Assembly (NCBI RefSeq): GCF_013376455.1
Contig: NZ_CP045504.1
Span: 3,741,001-3,805,000, forward strand
Source: Desulfolutivibrio sulfodismutans DSM 3696
Lineage (GTDB): Bacteria; Desulfobacterota; Desulfovibrionia; Desulfovibrionales; Desulfovibrionaceae
Direction of reading: 5' to 3'
DNA length: 64,000 nt
Below the pieces are notes generated by a model. The model was not told the origin of the DNA. It did not search any database and worked only from the letters and a program-made list of their open reading frames with translations. This document shows, piece by piece, positions 17,660-26,712 of this stretch. Each line of letters begins with the position of its first letter. Position 1 is the first letter of the stretch. The translations under genes were made by a program, and so were the position numbers.

Positions 17660-19731
17660 TGCTGGAAAACGATCCGGCCCAGACCTTTCTGGAAGAGGCC
17701 CGGGAACTGTTGGCGAAACTGGAAGAGGCCCTTCTTGAGCTCGAGTCCGACCCGGGCCATACCCCCAGTGTGGCCCGGGTGTTCCGGAACCTGCATACCA
17801 TCAAGGGGTCCGGGGCCATGTTCGGGTTTACGGAGATCGCCCGGTTCACCCACGACCTGGAAACCGCTTTCGACAAGGCCCGCAGCGGCGAGCTGCCGCT
17901 GAGCCCGGAGTTGCTGGGCCTGGGGCTTGTGGCCAAGGACCATATCCAGGCCTTGCTGGACACCAGCCCCGACGGCGGCGATCTGGCGGCGGCTTCCGAC
18001 GCCATCCTGGCCCGGCTGTCCGGGGTGCCCGGCATGTCCGGTTCGCCCGGTTCACCCGGTTCGCCTGGGGCCGACCTTCCGGCCGGATCCGGGGGGGCGG
18101 GGGACGGGGAGGCGGCGCATATTCCGGCAGGGCCTGTGGCGACCTACTGGGTCCGCTACACCCCGGCCGCAGACAGTTTCGCCACCGGCTGCGACCCCCT
18201 GGGGCTCGTGGAGGAACTGGCGGGCCTTGGGCAGCATGCCGTGATCTACCATCAGGGGCCCAGCGAACCCCTGGAGAGCTACGACCCGGAAAGGCCGCAC
18301 GGATTCTGGGATGTGATTCTGGTTACGGACTCGGGAGAAGAGGCCATCCGGGGGGTGTTTCTCTTTGTGGATGACGGGGTCGCCGTGCATCTGGAAAAAA
18401 TCGGCGAGGGTCGGCTCCGGGGCGGAGATCTGGAGCAGTTGGCCGAGATGGTTCGCGATCCGGCCCATGAGGTGGGTGCCCTGCCCGGGCTGTTGCGCGG
18501 TTTTCTGGCCGAGAAGCTGGCCATGCGAAAGTCGGGCAAACCCCGCGAGGCCGTGTCGCACACCCCGGGAACGTCCAGCATCCGGGTGGACTCGGGACGC
18601 CTGGACCGGTTGGTGACCATGGTCGGGGAGATGGTCATCATCCAGTCCCGCCTGTCCCAGGCCGTGAACCAGGCCCTGGACCGGTCCTCCCTGGCCCAGA
18701 TCGCCGAGGATCTGGAGCGCCTCACGGACGAGATGCGCGACAACGCCCTGGGGCTGCGCATGCTGCCCATCGGCACCATGTACGGCAACCTGCGCCGTCT
18801 GGTGCGCGACGTGAGCGCCTCGCTCGGCAAGGACGTGGACTTCGTTGCCGAGGGCGGGGACACGGAGATGGACAAGACGGTCATCGACCGCCTCAAGGAT
18901 CCCCTGGTGCATATCCTGCGCAACAGCCTGGACCACGGCGTGGAAATCCCCGGGGACCGGGAGCGGGCTGGCAAGGCCCGGCGCGGACTGGTGCGCCTGT
19001 GGGCCGGACATGTGGGCGGCGAGGTGGTGCTGCGGGTTTCCGACGACGGCCGGGGGCTCGATGCGGAGAAAATCAAGCGCAAGGCCCAGGCCAAGGGCCT
19101 TTTGGCCCCGGACGCCGAGCCCGACCGCCGGGAGCTTTACAACCTCATCTTCGAGCCGGGTTTTTCCACGGCCGAGGCCGTTTCGGATCTCTCGGGCCGG
19201 GGGGTGGGCATGGACGTGGTCAAGCGCGCCCTGGAGGCCCTGCGCGGCTCAGTGGACATCGACAGCGAACCGGGCCGGGGCACCTCCCTGACCATCCGGC
19301 TGCCCCTGACCCTGGCCATCATCGACGGCTTTTGCGTGGTCATCGGCCAGGGCTCCTACATCGTGCCGCTGACGGCCCTGCGCGGCTTCCAGGAACGGAT
19401 TCCCGGCGAGAACCGGAAAACCGTGGACATCATCGAGCGTATGGGCAAGATGTTGCCATGCGTAAGCCTGCGGGCCCTCTTCGGCATCCGCGAACCCCGG
19501 CCCGACTTCGAGCGGGTGGTGGTGGCCGAGGTGGACGGCGTGGAGGTCGGGTTGGCCGTGGACCGGGTTGTCGGGAGGCAGCAGGCCGTGATAAAGAGCC
19601 TTGACGAGATGTATAAAAACGTCAATTTTATCACAGGCACGACCATCAACGGCGACGGAAGCATTTCGCTGATCCTGGATATCCCTCGTCTGGTGGACTT
19701 TGCGGCGTCCCACGCCGCGACGGCGGAGTGA
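17656..19731 (+). CDS. cheA: Chemotaxis histidine kinase CheA
   Basis: A 691-residue kinase. The HPT domain has the phosphorylated histidine at 47 in NLHTIKGSGAMFGF. A linker near residue 130 is a tandem 9-bp repeat encoding GSPGSPGSPG. A middle domain of about 120 residues replaces a typical CheY-binding P2 module. Then come the dimerisation helices (RLDRLVTMVGEMVIIQSRL), the ATP-binding domain with N-box HILRNSLDHGVE, G1 DDGRGLD and G2 GRGVGMDVV, and a CheW-like regulatory domain. The kinase passes phosphate to the CheY encoded next. Its ATG overlaps the STAS stop. Confidence 0.94.
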   Translation: MMLENDPAQTFLEEARELLAKLEEALLELESDPGHTPSVARVFRNLHTIKGSGAMFGFTEIARFTHDLETAFDKARSGELPLSPELLGLGLVAKDHIQALLDTSPDGGDLAAASDAILARLSGVPGMSGSPGSPGSPGADLPAGSGGAGDGEAAHIPAGPVATYWVRYTPAADSFATGCDPLGLVEELAGLGQHAVIYHQGPSEPLESYDPERPHGFWDVILVTDSGEEAIRGVFLFVDDGVAVHLEKIGEGRLRGGDLEQLAEMVRDPAHEVGALPGLLRGFLAEKLAMRKSGKPREAVSHTPGTSSIRVDSGRLDRLVTMVGEMVIIQSRLSQAVNQALDRSSLAQIAEDLERLTDEMRDNALGLRMLPIGTMYGNLRRLVRDVSASLGKDVDFVAEGGDTEMDKTVIDRLKDPLVHILRNSLDHGVEIPGDRERAGKARRGLVRLWAGHVGGEVVLRVSDDGRGLDAEKIKRKAQAKGLLAPDAEPDRRELYNLIFEPGFSTAEAVSDLSGRGVGMDVVKRALEALRGSVDIDSEPGRGTSLTIRLPLTLAIIDGFCVVIGQGSYIVPLTALRGFQERIPGENRKTVDIIERMGKMLPCVSLRALFGIREPRPDFERVVVAEVDGVEVGLAVDRVVGRQQAVIKSLDEMYKNVNFITGTTINGDGSISLILDIPRLVDFAASHAATAE

Positions 19732-19774
19732 ATTTTTTGGGGCCTCGACGTGGCGGCCCGGGCAGGAGTGGTGC

Positions 19775-20173
19775 ATGAAGATTCTGGTGGTGGAAGACGA
19801 TGCGACCAGCCGCGACGTTTTGCATTCCATTTTGTCCGAATTCGGGCAGTGCGATCTGGCCGCTGACGGCGAGGAGGGGATTGCGGTTTTCGGAAAGGCC
19901 TTTTCCCAGGGCGAACCCTACGACCTGGTCTGCCTGGACATCCTTTTGCCGCGCATGGACGGGCAGGAGGTGCTGCGCCGGATTCGCGGCATGGAGACCG
20001 CCGCAGGCGAGGGCAAGGGCGGAGAAACCAAGGTGGTGATGATCACCGCCTTGTCCGACCCCAAAAACGTGGTGGAGGCGTTTTATCGCGGCGGGGCCAC
20101 GGCCTACGTGCCCAAGCCCATCGACCGCGACCACCTGTTTCAGGTCTTGGGCAAGCTGGGCGTGGGGGCCTGA
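19775..20173 (+). CDS. cheY: CheY-like response regulator
   Basis: A 132-residue stand-alone receiver domain. The acidic pair is EDD at residues 7-9, the phosphoacceptor is Asp55 in LVCLDILLPRMDG, the switch threonine is in MITALS and the conserved lysine in VPKPIDR. It has no output domain. It follows cheA by 43 bp with a GCAGGAG ribosome site. The 3' end overlaps the converging acyl-CoA synthetase gene by 34 bp. No cheR, cheB, cheC or cheZ is in this cluster, so adaptation and dephosphorylation must be provided elsewhere. Confidence 0.92.
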   Translation: MKILVVEDDATSRDVLHSILSEFGQCDLAADGEEGIAVFGKAFSQGEPYDLVCLDILLPRMDGQEVLRRIRGMETAAGEGKGGETKVVMITALSDPKNVVEAFYRGGATAYVPKPIDRDHLFQVLGKLGVGA

Positions 20174-22833
20174 AGGTCCAGGCGCATCTCGGCCACTTCC
20201 TCGTCGAAGTTTTTGGAAACGTCGAACCCCAGCTTGTGGGCCAAGCCCTGCATGCCGCCGTTTTCCAGCAGGGCTTGGCCGCACAACACCTTTGTGCCGC
20301 GTTCGCGGCAGTAGCGGATCATTTTCTCCATGAGCATGCGGCCCAGGCCCGCGCCCTTTTGGTCCGAACGCACGATGATGGCGAATTCGGCCGAGGAATT
20401 GTCGGGCTGGGTGGAGGCCCGCACCACGCCCAGGGTCTCGGGCTTGCCGGATTCGTCCTCGGCCGTGGCGATAAAGGCCATTTCCCGTTCGTAGTCGATC
20501 TGGGTCAGCCGGGCCATCTCCATGTGCGACAGCTCACGCACCACGCCGAAAAACCGAAAACGCAGATCCTCGGGCGACAGGCGTTTGAAGAAATCGAAAT
20601 GGGCCGGTTCGTCCTCGGGGCGGATGGGCCGCAGAAGCACCTTGCGTCCGGTTTTTAAAACCGTGCATTCCTCAAGTTCCCTGGGATAGGGCCGGATGGC
20701 CAGCCGGTGGGGGTCGGGCTCGCGCGAGGCGTCGGCCCGCACCCGGGCCCCCAGCACCAACACGCCCTTCTCATCGGCCAAAAGCGGATTGACGTCGATG
20801 GCGCTGACGCGGTCCACGTCGGTGATGATCTGGGCCACCTGCACCAGGGTCAGGCAGATGGCGTCCAGGTCCGCCCCGGCGTCGGCCTCGGTGCCCGTCA
20901 GGGAGGCGGCCACCCGGGTGCGGAAGATGAGATCCCGGGCCAGGGACATGTTGAGGGGCGGCAGAGCCACGGCCGCGTCCTGGGTGGCCCGTCCGGCCAG
21001 CCCGCCCTGGCCGAAGACCACGTAGGGCCCGAACACCGGGTCCACCCGGGCCTTGATGAAAAGCTCCCGGGCCCCCACGCGCCGTCCCATCTCCTGCACG
21101 ATGAACCCCGCCACCCGGGCCTGGGGCCTGATCCGGGCCACCCGGGCCAGCATGGCCTCGGCGGATTCACGCACGGCCACGGGGGTCTCCAGATCCAGGG
21201 CGATGCCGCCCACATCGAAGGGCTGGGGGATGTCCGGCGAGGAAATCTTGATGGCCACGGGATAGCCCAGCAGGTCGGCCTGGGCCACGGCGTCGGCGGC
21301 GTCGACAGCCACCCGGGAGGCGATGGCCGGAACCCCGTAGGCGGCCAGGACGGCCTTGGCCTCGGGTTCGCTCAAGTCCTCGCGGCCGTCGGCGATGGCC
21401 GCCTCGACCACGGCCTTGGCCGCGTCCAGGTCGGGATAAAATTCCGTGGGCAGGGAGGCGGGCATCTCCATGAGCAGTTCCTGGTTGCGGCGGTGCCGCA
21501 CCAGATGCACAAAGGCCCCCACGGCCTTGTCCGGGGTCTCGTAGGTGGGGATGCCGGCCGCCGTGAGCACGCGCACCTCCTCGCCGGACTGGTCGAAGCC
21601 CATGAAACAGGCCAGGACCGTGCGGCTGGATTTCCCCAGGACCAGGGCCGCCGCCTTGGCCGCCTCCACCCCGGGAACCGTGGCGAAGGGCACGTGGATG
21701 ATCAGGATGGCGTTGACGCCCGGCTCCTTCAACAGGATGCGCAGGGCCTTTTCGTAGTGCCCGGCCTCGGCGTCGAAGCCCAAATCGATGATGCTGTCGC
21801 GCAGCCAGTTGGGCCCAAGCGCCCCGTCCAGGGCGGTCCTGGTGTCGTCGGAAAATTCCGCCAGCTTGCCGCCTCCGGCCAGAAGGGAGTCGGCGGCCAT
21901 CATGCCCACGCTGCCGCCGTTGGTCAAAATGGCCAGCCGGTCGCCGCGAAGGGGCCTTGAGCGGGCCAGGGTCTGGGCCGCGTCGAACAGGGCGTCGATC
22001 TCAAACACCCGCAGCATGCCCGCCCGGCGAAAGGCCTCGTCGTACACCTCGTCGCGTCCTTCTTCCGGTCCCGGGGGATGCACCGTCCAGAGTTTGCGGC
22101 CGGGTTTGATGACTAAAACGGGCTTGTTGCGGGCCGCCGCCCGGGAGGCGCTCATAAACGAGCGCGCGTCGGTCACGGACTCCACATAGAGCAGGATGGA
22201 GCGGGTGTTGGGGTCGGAACTCAAGTAGTCGATGATGTCGCCGTATTTGAGGTCGGCCCGGTCGCCCAGGGAAACGATATAGGAAAAGCCGATGCCCTTG
22301 GTCCCGGCCCAGTCCAGAACCGCCGTAAAAAGCGAGGCGGACTGGGAAATGAACGCGATGCGCCCGGGTTTGGCGTCCGAGGAGGCCAGGGAGCAGTTGA
22401 GCCCGATGCCCGGGATGATCAGCCCCAGGCCGCTCGGGCCCAGGATGCGCACCCCGTAGGGCGTGGCGGCGTCGAGCATGCGCTGCTGCAGGGCCTTTTT
22501 GTCCGGCCGGGAGAGCTTGTTGTAGCCCGGGGAGATGACCAGGGCGGCGCGGGTGCCGCGCTTGCCCAGATCCTTGATGGCCTCGGGGGCGGTCTCGGGG
22601 GGCGTGCAGATGACCCCCAGGTCCGGGGTGAGCGGCATGGTGTCTACGGACTTGTAGGAAAGCACCCCGGCCACGGCGTCCAGGGCCGGGTTCACGGGCA
22701 TGACCGGGCCCAGAAACTTCCCGGCCAGGAGATTTTTCATGATCACCGAGCCCACATGGCCGGGTTCGCCTGTGGCCCCGATGACCGCCACGGAGTTGGG
22801 CTTGAAAAGGGAATCGAGATTGCTGATGCTCAT
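20140..22833 (-). CDS. ADP-forming acyl-CoA synthetase fused to GNAT acetyltransferase (Pat/AcuA-like)
   Basis: An 897-residue fusion. The CoA-binding domain opens MSISNLDSLFKPNSVAVIGA with TGEPGHVGS, followed by the succinyl-CoA-ligase-like domain (AFISQSASLFTAVLDWA; the ADP-forming enzymes use a histidine around RDSIIDLGFDAEAGHY) and an ATP-grasp domain (EPEAKAVLAAYGVPAI). The last 170 residues are a GNAT domain starting ILLRPIRPEDEPAHFDFFK with the acetyl-CoA loop SDQKGAGLGRMLMEKM. Proteins of this build either make acetyl-CoA or ATP from acetate/acetyl-CoA, or act as protein lysine acetyltransferases of the Pat type. The sequence alone does not decide. The ribosome site GAGGTCCGGC precedes the start. 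Confidence 0.9.
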   Translation of the reverse strand: MSISNLDSLFKPNSVAVIGATGEPGHVGSVIMKNLLAGKFLGPVMPVNPALDAVAGVLSYKSVDTMPLTPDLGVICTPPETAPEAIKDLGKRGTRAALVISPGYNKLSRPDKKALQQRMLDAATPYGVRILGPSGLGLIIPGIGLNCSLASSDAKPGRIAFISQSASLFTAVLDWAGTKGIGFSYIVSLGDRADLKYGDIIDYLSSDPNTRSILLYVESVTDARSFMSASRAAARNKPVLVIKPGRKLWTVHPPGPEEGRDEVYDEAFRRAGMLRVFEIDALFDAAQTLARSRPLRGDRLAILTNGGSVGMMAADSLLAGGGKLAEFSDDTRTALDGALGPNWLRDSIIDLGFDAEAGHYEKALRILLKEPGVNAILIIHVPFATVPGVEAAKAAALVLGKSSRTVLACFMGFDQSGEEVRVLTAAGIPTYETPDKAVGAFVHLVRHRRNQELLMEMPASLPTEFYPDLDAAKAVVEAAIADGREDLSEPEAKAVLAAYGVPAIASRVAVDAADAVAQADLLGYPVAIKISSPDIPQPFDVGGIALDLETPVAVRESAEAMLARVARIRPQARVAGFIVQEMGRRVGARELFIKARVDPVFGPYVVFGQGGLAGRATQDAAVALPPLNMSLARDLIFRTRVAASLTGTEADAGADLDAICLTLVQVAQIITDVDRVSAIDVNPLLADEKGVLVLGARVRADASREPDPHRLAIRPYPRELEECTVLKTGRKVLLRPIRPEDEPAHFDFFKRLSPEDLRFRFFGVVRELSHMEMARLTQIDYEREMAFIATAEDESGKPETLGVVRASTQPDNSSAEFAIIVRSDQKGAGLGRMLMEKMIRYCRERGTKVLCGQALLENGGMQGLAHKLGFDVSKNFDEEVAEMRLDLQAPTPSLPKT

Positions 22834-23048
22834 GCCGGACCTCGCAGGGACGCCCGGGGGGCGGTGGGTGCGGCGTCACGGCGCGAAGCGGCGGCCGGGC
22901 CGGGTACGGCGGGGTCTTCGGCGGGCGGATGGTCCGGTCGGGCGTTTGGCGTGGGCATGGATGTTTCCGGGAACCTGCCCGCCGGACGTCGGCCGAGAAT
23001 GGGCGGCGTACGGAGAGCGGTCCTATGCTTTTATGAAGTCAGGATAGA

Positions 23049-23074
23049 GGGCCTTGCCGCGCAAGGCAAGGCCC
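23049..23074. repeat. Palindromic repeat, copy 1
   Basis: GGGCCTTGCC and GGCAAGGCCC are perfect 10-bp arms around GCGCAA. The same 26 bases occur again at 23225-23250. Confidence 0.85.
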
Positions 23075-23101
23075 AGAGGCTGTCGACGAAGTCAGCAGCC
23101 G

Positions 23102-23154
23102 CGAAAATCATGCGCAGGTCGCGGCGCAGCCGCGCCGTAAGCGAGTGATTTTCG
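23102..23154. repeat. Long hairpin between the two palindromic repeats
   Basis: CGAAAATCA (23102-23110) pairs perfectly with TGATTTTCG (23146-23154). The 35-base loop contains an inner GC-rich inverted repeat (GCGGCGC / CGCGCCG), so the whole may fold as a two-tier stem. Confidence 0.7.
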
Positions 23155-23224
23155 TGCCTTTCCGCCCGGCGGCAGGCCGCCGTCGGCGGCGCAAAGTCCC
23201 GTCAGGGGCTTTGCATCGTTTTGA

Positions 23225-23250
23225 GGGCCTTGCCGCGCAAGGCAAGGCCC
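23225..23250. repeat. Palindromic repeat, copy 2
   Basis: Identical over 26 bases to 23049-23074, including the GCGCAA loop, with matching GA just before it. The two copies are 176 bp apart, like a paired REP/BIME arrangement. Confidence 0.85.
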
Positions 23251-23323
23251 TTTGCTCCGGGACCGGTTTCTCCGAGAACGCCGCAGCCTGGCGCGTACGG
23301 CCGGGCAGGCGGGGCTTGGGCCG

Positions 23324-24259
23324 TCATCCGGCCTTTTTCACGCCCACGTCCTGCATGACCGTCATGGCCGTACCCACGATCCCGGCGATGTCCGCCAAAT
23401 TGGCGGGAAGGATCATGGTGTTTCCGGCCTTGGCCAGGTTGCCGAATTCGGACAGATACTTCTCCGCCACCCGCAGGTTGGCGGCCGTCACCCCGCCGTC
23501 GGAGGCCAGGGCCGCCGCCACGGCCTGAAGGCCCTGGGCCGTGGCCTGGGCCAGGAGTTCAATCTCCCGGGAACGACCCTCGGCCTCGTTGATGCGTTTC
23601 TGCTTTTCGCCCTCGGACACGGAGATGGCCTCCTGGCGCATGCCCTCGGCCCGGTTGATGCGGGCCTGACGGTCGCCCTCGGAGGTGGCGATTTCGGCCC
23701 GCTTCTCGCGTTCGGCCTTCATCTGGCGTTCCATGGCCTCCATGACCGAGGCCGGGGGCGCGATGTCCTTGATTTCGTAGCGCAGCACCTTGATGCCCCA
23801 GTTCTGGGCCGCCTCGTCCACGGCCTCGATGACCTGCCGGTTGATGGTCTCCCGTTCCTCGAAGGTCTTGTCCAGGTCGATCTTGCCGATGGCCGAGCGC
23901 AGGGAGGTCTGGGCCAGTTGCGAAGCGGCCACGTAGTAATTTTCAATGCCGTAGGCCGATAGTTTGGCGTCGACGACCTGGATGTAGAGCACCCCGTCGA
24001 TGCCTACGGCCACGTTGTCCCTGGTGATGCAGGTCTGGGAGGGGATGTCCATGACCTCCTCCTTGAGCGACCGGCGGTAGGTGATCTTGTCCAGGAAGGG
24101 GATCAGGATGTGGAACCCGGCCCCCATGGTGTTGTGGTATTTGCCAAGGCGCTCCACCACGTATTCGGAACGCTGGGGCACCACCACGGCGGTCTTGACG
24201 AACAAGATGATGACCACGATGGCCAGGACGAGCAGCATGATGACGGAGTCGCTGAACAT
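23324..24259 (-). CDS. SPFH/Band 7 (stomatin-like) membrane protein
   Basis: A 311-residue protein with one N-terminal membrane helix (IMLLVLAIVVIILFVKTAVV), the Band 7 domain starting VVPQRSEYVVERLGKY with HILIPFLDKITYRRSLKEEV, and a long coiled-coil rich in A, E and R (MERQMKAEREKRAEIATSEG). Stomatin/QmcA-type proteins oligomerise into membrane scaffolds and can protect or regulate membrane proteases. It follows the NfeD-like gene on the same strand (156 bp), the standard pairing for this family. The ribosome site AAGGAGCC is well placed. Confidence 0.93.
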   Translation of the reverse strand: MFSDSVIMLLVLAIVVIILFVKTAVVVPQRSEYVVERLGKYHNTMGAGFHILIPFLDKITYRRSLKEEVMDIPSQTCITRDNVAVGIDGVLYIQVVDAKLSAYGIENYYVAASQLAQTSLRSAIGKIDLDKTFEERETINRQVIEAVDEAAQNWGIKVLRYEIKDIAPPASVMEAMERQMKAEREKRAEIATSEGDRQARINRAEGMRQEAISVSEGEKQKRINEAEGRSREIELLAQATAQGLQAVAAALASDGGVTAANLRVAEKYLSEFGNLAKAGNTMILPANLADIAGIVGTAMTVMQDVGVKKAG

Positions 24260-24415
24260 GGAAGGCTCCTTGGTGTGGCGCGTCCCGGCGCGGCGTGCGG
24301 GCCGGGGGCGCGTTGCGTCCCTGGGAAAGACGTCGGCAGTTCTTACACAGGCAAAAAGGCGCTCACATGACGCCGTACGGCAAGCGGGAAAAACCGGAAC
24401 CTCACGGGCAGGCCG

Positions 24416-24862
24416 CTACAGGGGCCGCACCCGAAACGTCAGGCCGTCGTCGGAGCCCGGACCCTCGATGACCACCGTGGCCCCTTCGGAGATCTCCACA
24501 TCGGCGGCCGCCCGCCAGAAACTGCCGCGAAACTTGATTTCTCCAGGCGCCGCCGGGCGGATGGCCGTGGTGACCAGGGCCTGGCGGCCCACGGCCCGGT
24601 CGGACAGTTCCTTGTCCGCGCCGTCCTTGAGGCGTCCCCCGAAGGTGCGCATGAACACCCTGCGCAGCGTGAACAGCAAAACCAGCGAGGCCACCAGGAA
24701 AATCACGAGTTGCAACTGCACGGACACGTCCGCGACCAGAAGGGCGATCGCCGCGATCCAACTGCCGAAGCAGAAAAAGATGAGGATGAGTCCTGGCATC
24801 GCCAGTTCGGCGAAGAGAAACACCACGCCGATGAGAAACCAGACCAGGGGGGCGGAAGGCAT
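24416..24862 (-). CDS. NfeD-like membrane protein
   Basis: A 148-residue protein of the short NfeD class that lacks the ClpP-like protease part. It has two to three membrane helices (LVWFLIGVVFLFAELAMPGL, ILIFFCFGSWIAAIALL, LVIFLVASLVLLFTL) and a C-terminal OB-fold domain (GRQALVTTAIRPAAPGEIKF then WRAAADVEISEGATVVI). NfeD proteins bind partner SPFH proteins, and one is encoded directly downstream. The start has a GGAGCG site. Confidence 0.9.
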   Translation of the reverse strand: MPSAPLVWFLIGVVFLFAELAMPGLILIFFCFGSWIAAIALLVADVSVQLQLVIFLVASLVLLFTLRRVFMRTFGGRLKDGADKELSDRAVGRQALVTTAIRPAAPGEIKFRGSFWRAAADVEISEGATVVIEGPGSDDGLTFRVRPL

Positions 24863-25130
24863 AGACGCTCCGGGTTGCCGTTTTGAACAGGAGTCCGGGG
24901 ATTACCTGGGAACAGTATACGAAACGGAGGCCGCCGACAAGGGCGGTGGGAAAAAGCGGTGATCGGGACGGGATCGGCCGTTTCTCAGACGGGAGACGGC
25001 GCCCTGGGGCGGCCGCACATGGCGAAAGAGGACCGGTACGGCGGGTGGAGAAGAATCTTTCACCCGGGCGCGCGTCAGAGCATCCGGCATTCAGGCCTCC
25101 TCACTGCACGCGGCTTTTCCATTCGTGATC

Positions 25131-26372
25131 TCACACGATGAGTTCTCGATATTCCTCCCCGACAACTGTTGGGTCGAAGAGCCCGGGAAAAAGGTAGGGC
25201 AGTGCCGCCATGGGAAACCCCATGCAAAGCGGAGCCCGGTGCGAGGCGGAAACGAGGAGCCCGGATTCGATCAATGGGGAGATGACCGTCCGCCTGGTCG
25301 TTCGTTCGGATTTTCCCACGATTTCCGGTGCCTTGCCTCGGATGACTGCCCCCTGTCTGAATACGGCGCGCAGAAGTCTGGATGCCTCGGGAGCGAGGAA
25401 TGGCATGGTACTTTTTTTCAAGGATGCCACAAGCCATTCGATGCGGTGCTCGACATCGTCCAGTTTGAGCAATCCCCGCATGAATCCGATCTGGTCCAGA
25501 CAGATTTCAAAGAAAAATCTGCAAAAATCGGCCGTGAGCGGTTCGTCAAAAAAATTGTCATTGTCCGGTCGGCCAGGGCTGTCGGTTGCCTGCAGATTGA
25601 TCATGTACCCGATCTTGTTTCGGGAAAAACCCCGGGCCAGGGACCAGAGATTGGCTTGGTTGACCTTGCCCCGCACCAGATATATTCCGGTATGAAGCCT
25701 AGCCAGACGTCCATTGCCGTCGCGGAAGGGATGCAGCCACGTCAGGCGATGGTGACTCACTGCAGCGGCAATCAATCGTTCGTCGCCGTGAAAGACATGC
25801 GGGGCGAATGCCTCGGCAAAGGCCTCCATGAGGTTCGGAAGTTCGGAGGCAGGAGGACCGTGCGGCGTCCGGCCGTCGACGGACACGTCCATGTCACGGA
25901 GTTCGCCTGGGCTGACTGCGATATCCGTGAAGCCCCCGGAGTGGTGGGTATACTGGTGGGCATCGGGAAGATGCCCGTATATCCTGCGGTGGATGCCTTT
26001 GATGTATTCCGCCGTGCAGACGTGGAGATATGGATGGCTTTGGAGTTCATCCATGAGCTCTCTTTCGACCATAACATGGGCTGCGCATAATTCCTGCGCA
26101 TAGCGTCTGCCGGGGGCCTCTACGAAATCGCGCGCCAAGGCACGCTCGATTTCCGGAAGCGTGGTCTTGTGGCCTTCAATGAGGTTGGAATAGTAGCTGT
26201 TCAGGAGCCGGAGCCGGTCTCCAAGCCCCCGGGCGGTCTCAATGGCGATGCCGCCTTCCAGCGCAGCCGAACTGGTGGCCACTTCCTGGGCCATGTCCTT
26301 GAGGACACCAATGGTGTCCCGCCCGGGTAGGATCGGACTCAGGGGACGAGGGGAGGAAAGCGGGGTGGGCAT
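25131..26372 (-). CDS. Fic-domain protein (probable AMPylase) with N-terminal inhibitory motif
   Basis: A 413-residue Fic protein. The catalytic loop HPFRDGNGR (about residues 214-222) is complete, with the nucleophile-activating histidine and the NGR triphosphate contacts. An SNLIEG motif at residues 62-67 fits the (S/T)xxxE(G/N) inhibitory helix that blocks ATP binding in class II Fic enzymes. The C-terminus contains a winged-helix-like segment (SERTTRRTVISPLIESGLLV). Such proteins usually transfer AMP to a hydroxyl of a target protein, often their own or a topoisomerase/GTPase. The gene is isolated, less GC-rich than its neighbours, and flanked by noncoding DNA, as accessory genes are. The start has no good ribosome site. 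Confidence 0.9.
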   Translation of the reverse strand: MPTPLSSPRPLSPILPGRDTIGVLKDMAQEVATSSAALEGGIAIETARGLGDRLRLLNSYYSNLIEGHKTTLPEIERALARDFVEAPGRRYAQELCAAHVMVERELMDELQSHPYLHVCTAEYIKGIHRRIYGHLPDAHQYTHHSGGFTDIAVSPGELRDMDVSVDGRTPHGPPASELPNLMEAFAEAFAPHVFHGDERLIAAAVSHHRLTWLHPFRDGNGRLARLHTGIYLVRGKVNQANLWSLARGFSRNKIGYMINLQATDSPGRPDNDNFFDEPLTADFCRFFFEICLDQIGFMRGLLKLDDVEHRIEWLVASLKKSTMPFLAPEASRLLRAVFRQGAVIRGKAPEIVGKSERTTRRTVISPLIESGLLVSASHRAPLCMGFPMAALPYLFPGLFDPTVVGEEYRELIV

Positions 26373-26390
26373 GGTGGTGCGGCACCATTT

Positions 26391-26478
26391 CTGGCCGGTT
26401 CGTTGTCCGGTTTTATTGGCGGATTTGTTAGGCTGAAGGCCGTTTCCCTGATTTTACTGGCCGGTTCTCTGGCCGGTT
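26391..26478. repeat. Three CTGGCCGGTT direct repeats upstream of the Fic gene
   Basis: Exact copies of CTGGCCGGTT lie at 26391-26400, 26457-26466 and 26469-26478, with a related GTCCGGTT at 26405-26412. They start 19 bp upstream of the Fic start codon and could be binding sites for a regulator. Confidence 0.5.
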
Positions 26479-26654
26479 CCTGAATCCATAGCATGCCGGG
26501 GAACGGCATGAAAGAGGAATCATGGCTGCATGTGACCGGCAAGATGGGCTGATGGACGGGAGTGGCGGTTTTGCGGTTCCGCCTGTCCGACCGGTCGCCC
26601 CACCGTCCACACCTGGCGGGCGGCGTGGGGAGCCTGCGGCATGGGGGTGTCCCC

Positions 26655-26695
26655 AAAAAGCAACACCGGGGCGCGAACCTCTCGTCCGCGCCCCG
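26655..26695 (-). terminator. Terminator of pyk
   Basis: Read on the minus strand, CGGGGCGCG / CGCGCCCCG forms a perfect 9-bp stem 18 bases after the pyk stop, followed about seven bases later by five T. Confidence 0.6.
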
Positions 26696-26712
26696 TTCCC
26701 TCGTGCCGCCTG

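Larger units (their letters stand above)
22834..23323. other. Repeat-containing intergenic region
   Basis: A 490-bp gap between two minus-strand genes. The left part shows nothing. The right part (23047-23250) contains two identical hairpin repeats and a larger hairpin between them, described separately. No credible gene was found on either strand. Confidence 0.7.
26373..26712. other. Intergenic region upstream of the Fic gene
   Basis: A 340-bp gap between pyk and the Fic gene. It holds three direct repeats close to the Fic start and the pyk terminator at its right end; otherwise nothing is seen. Confidence 0.6.
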
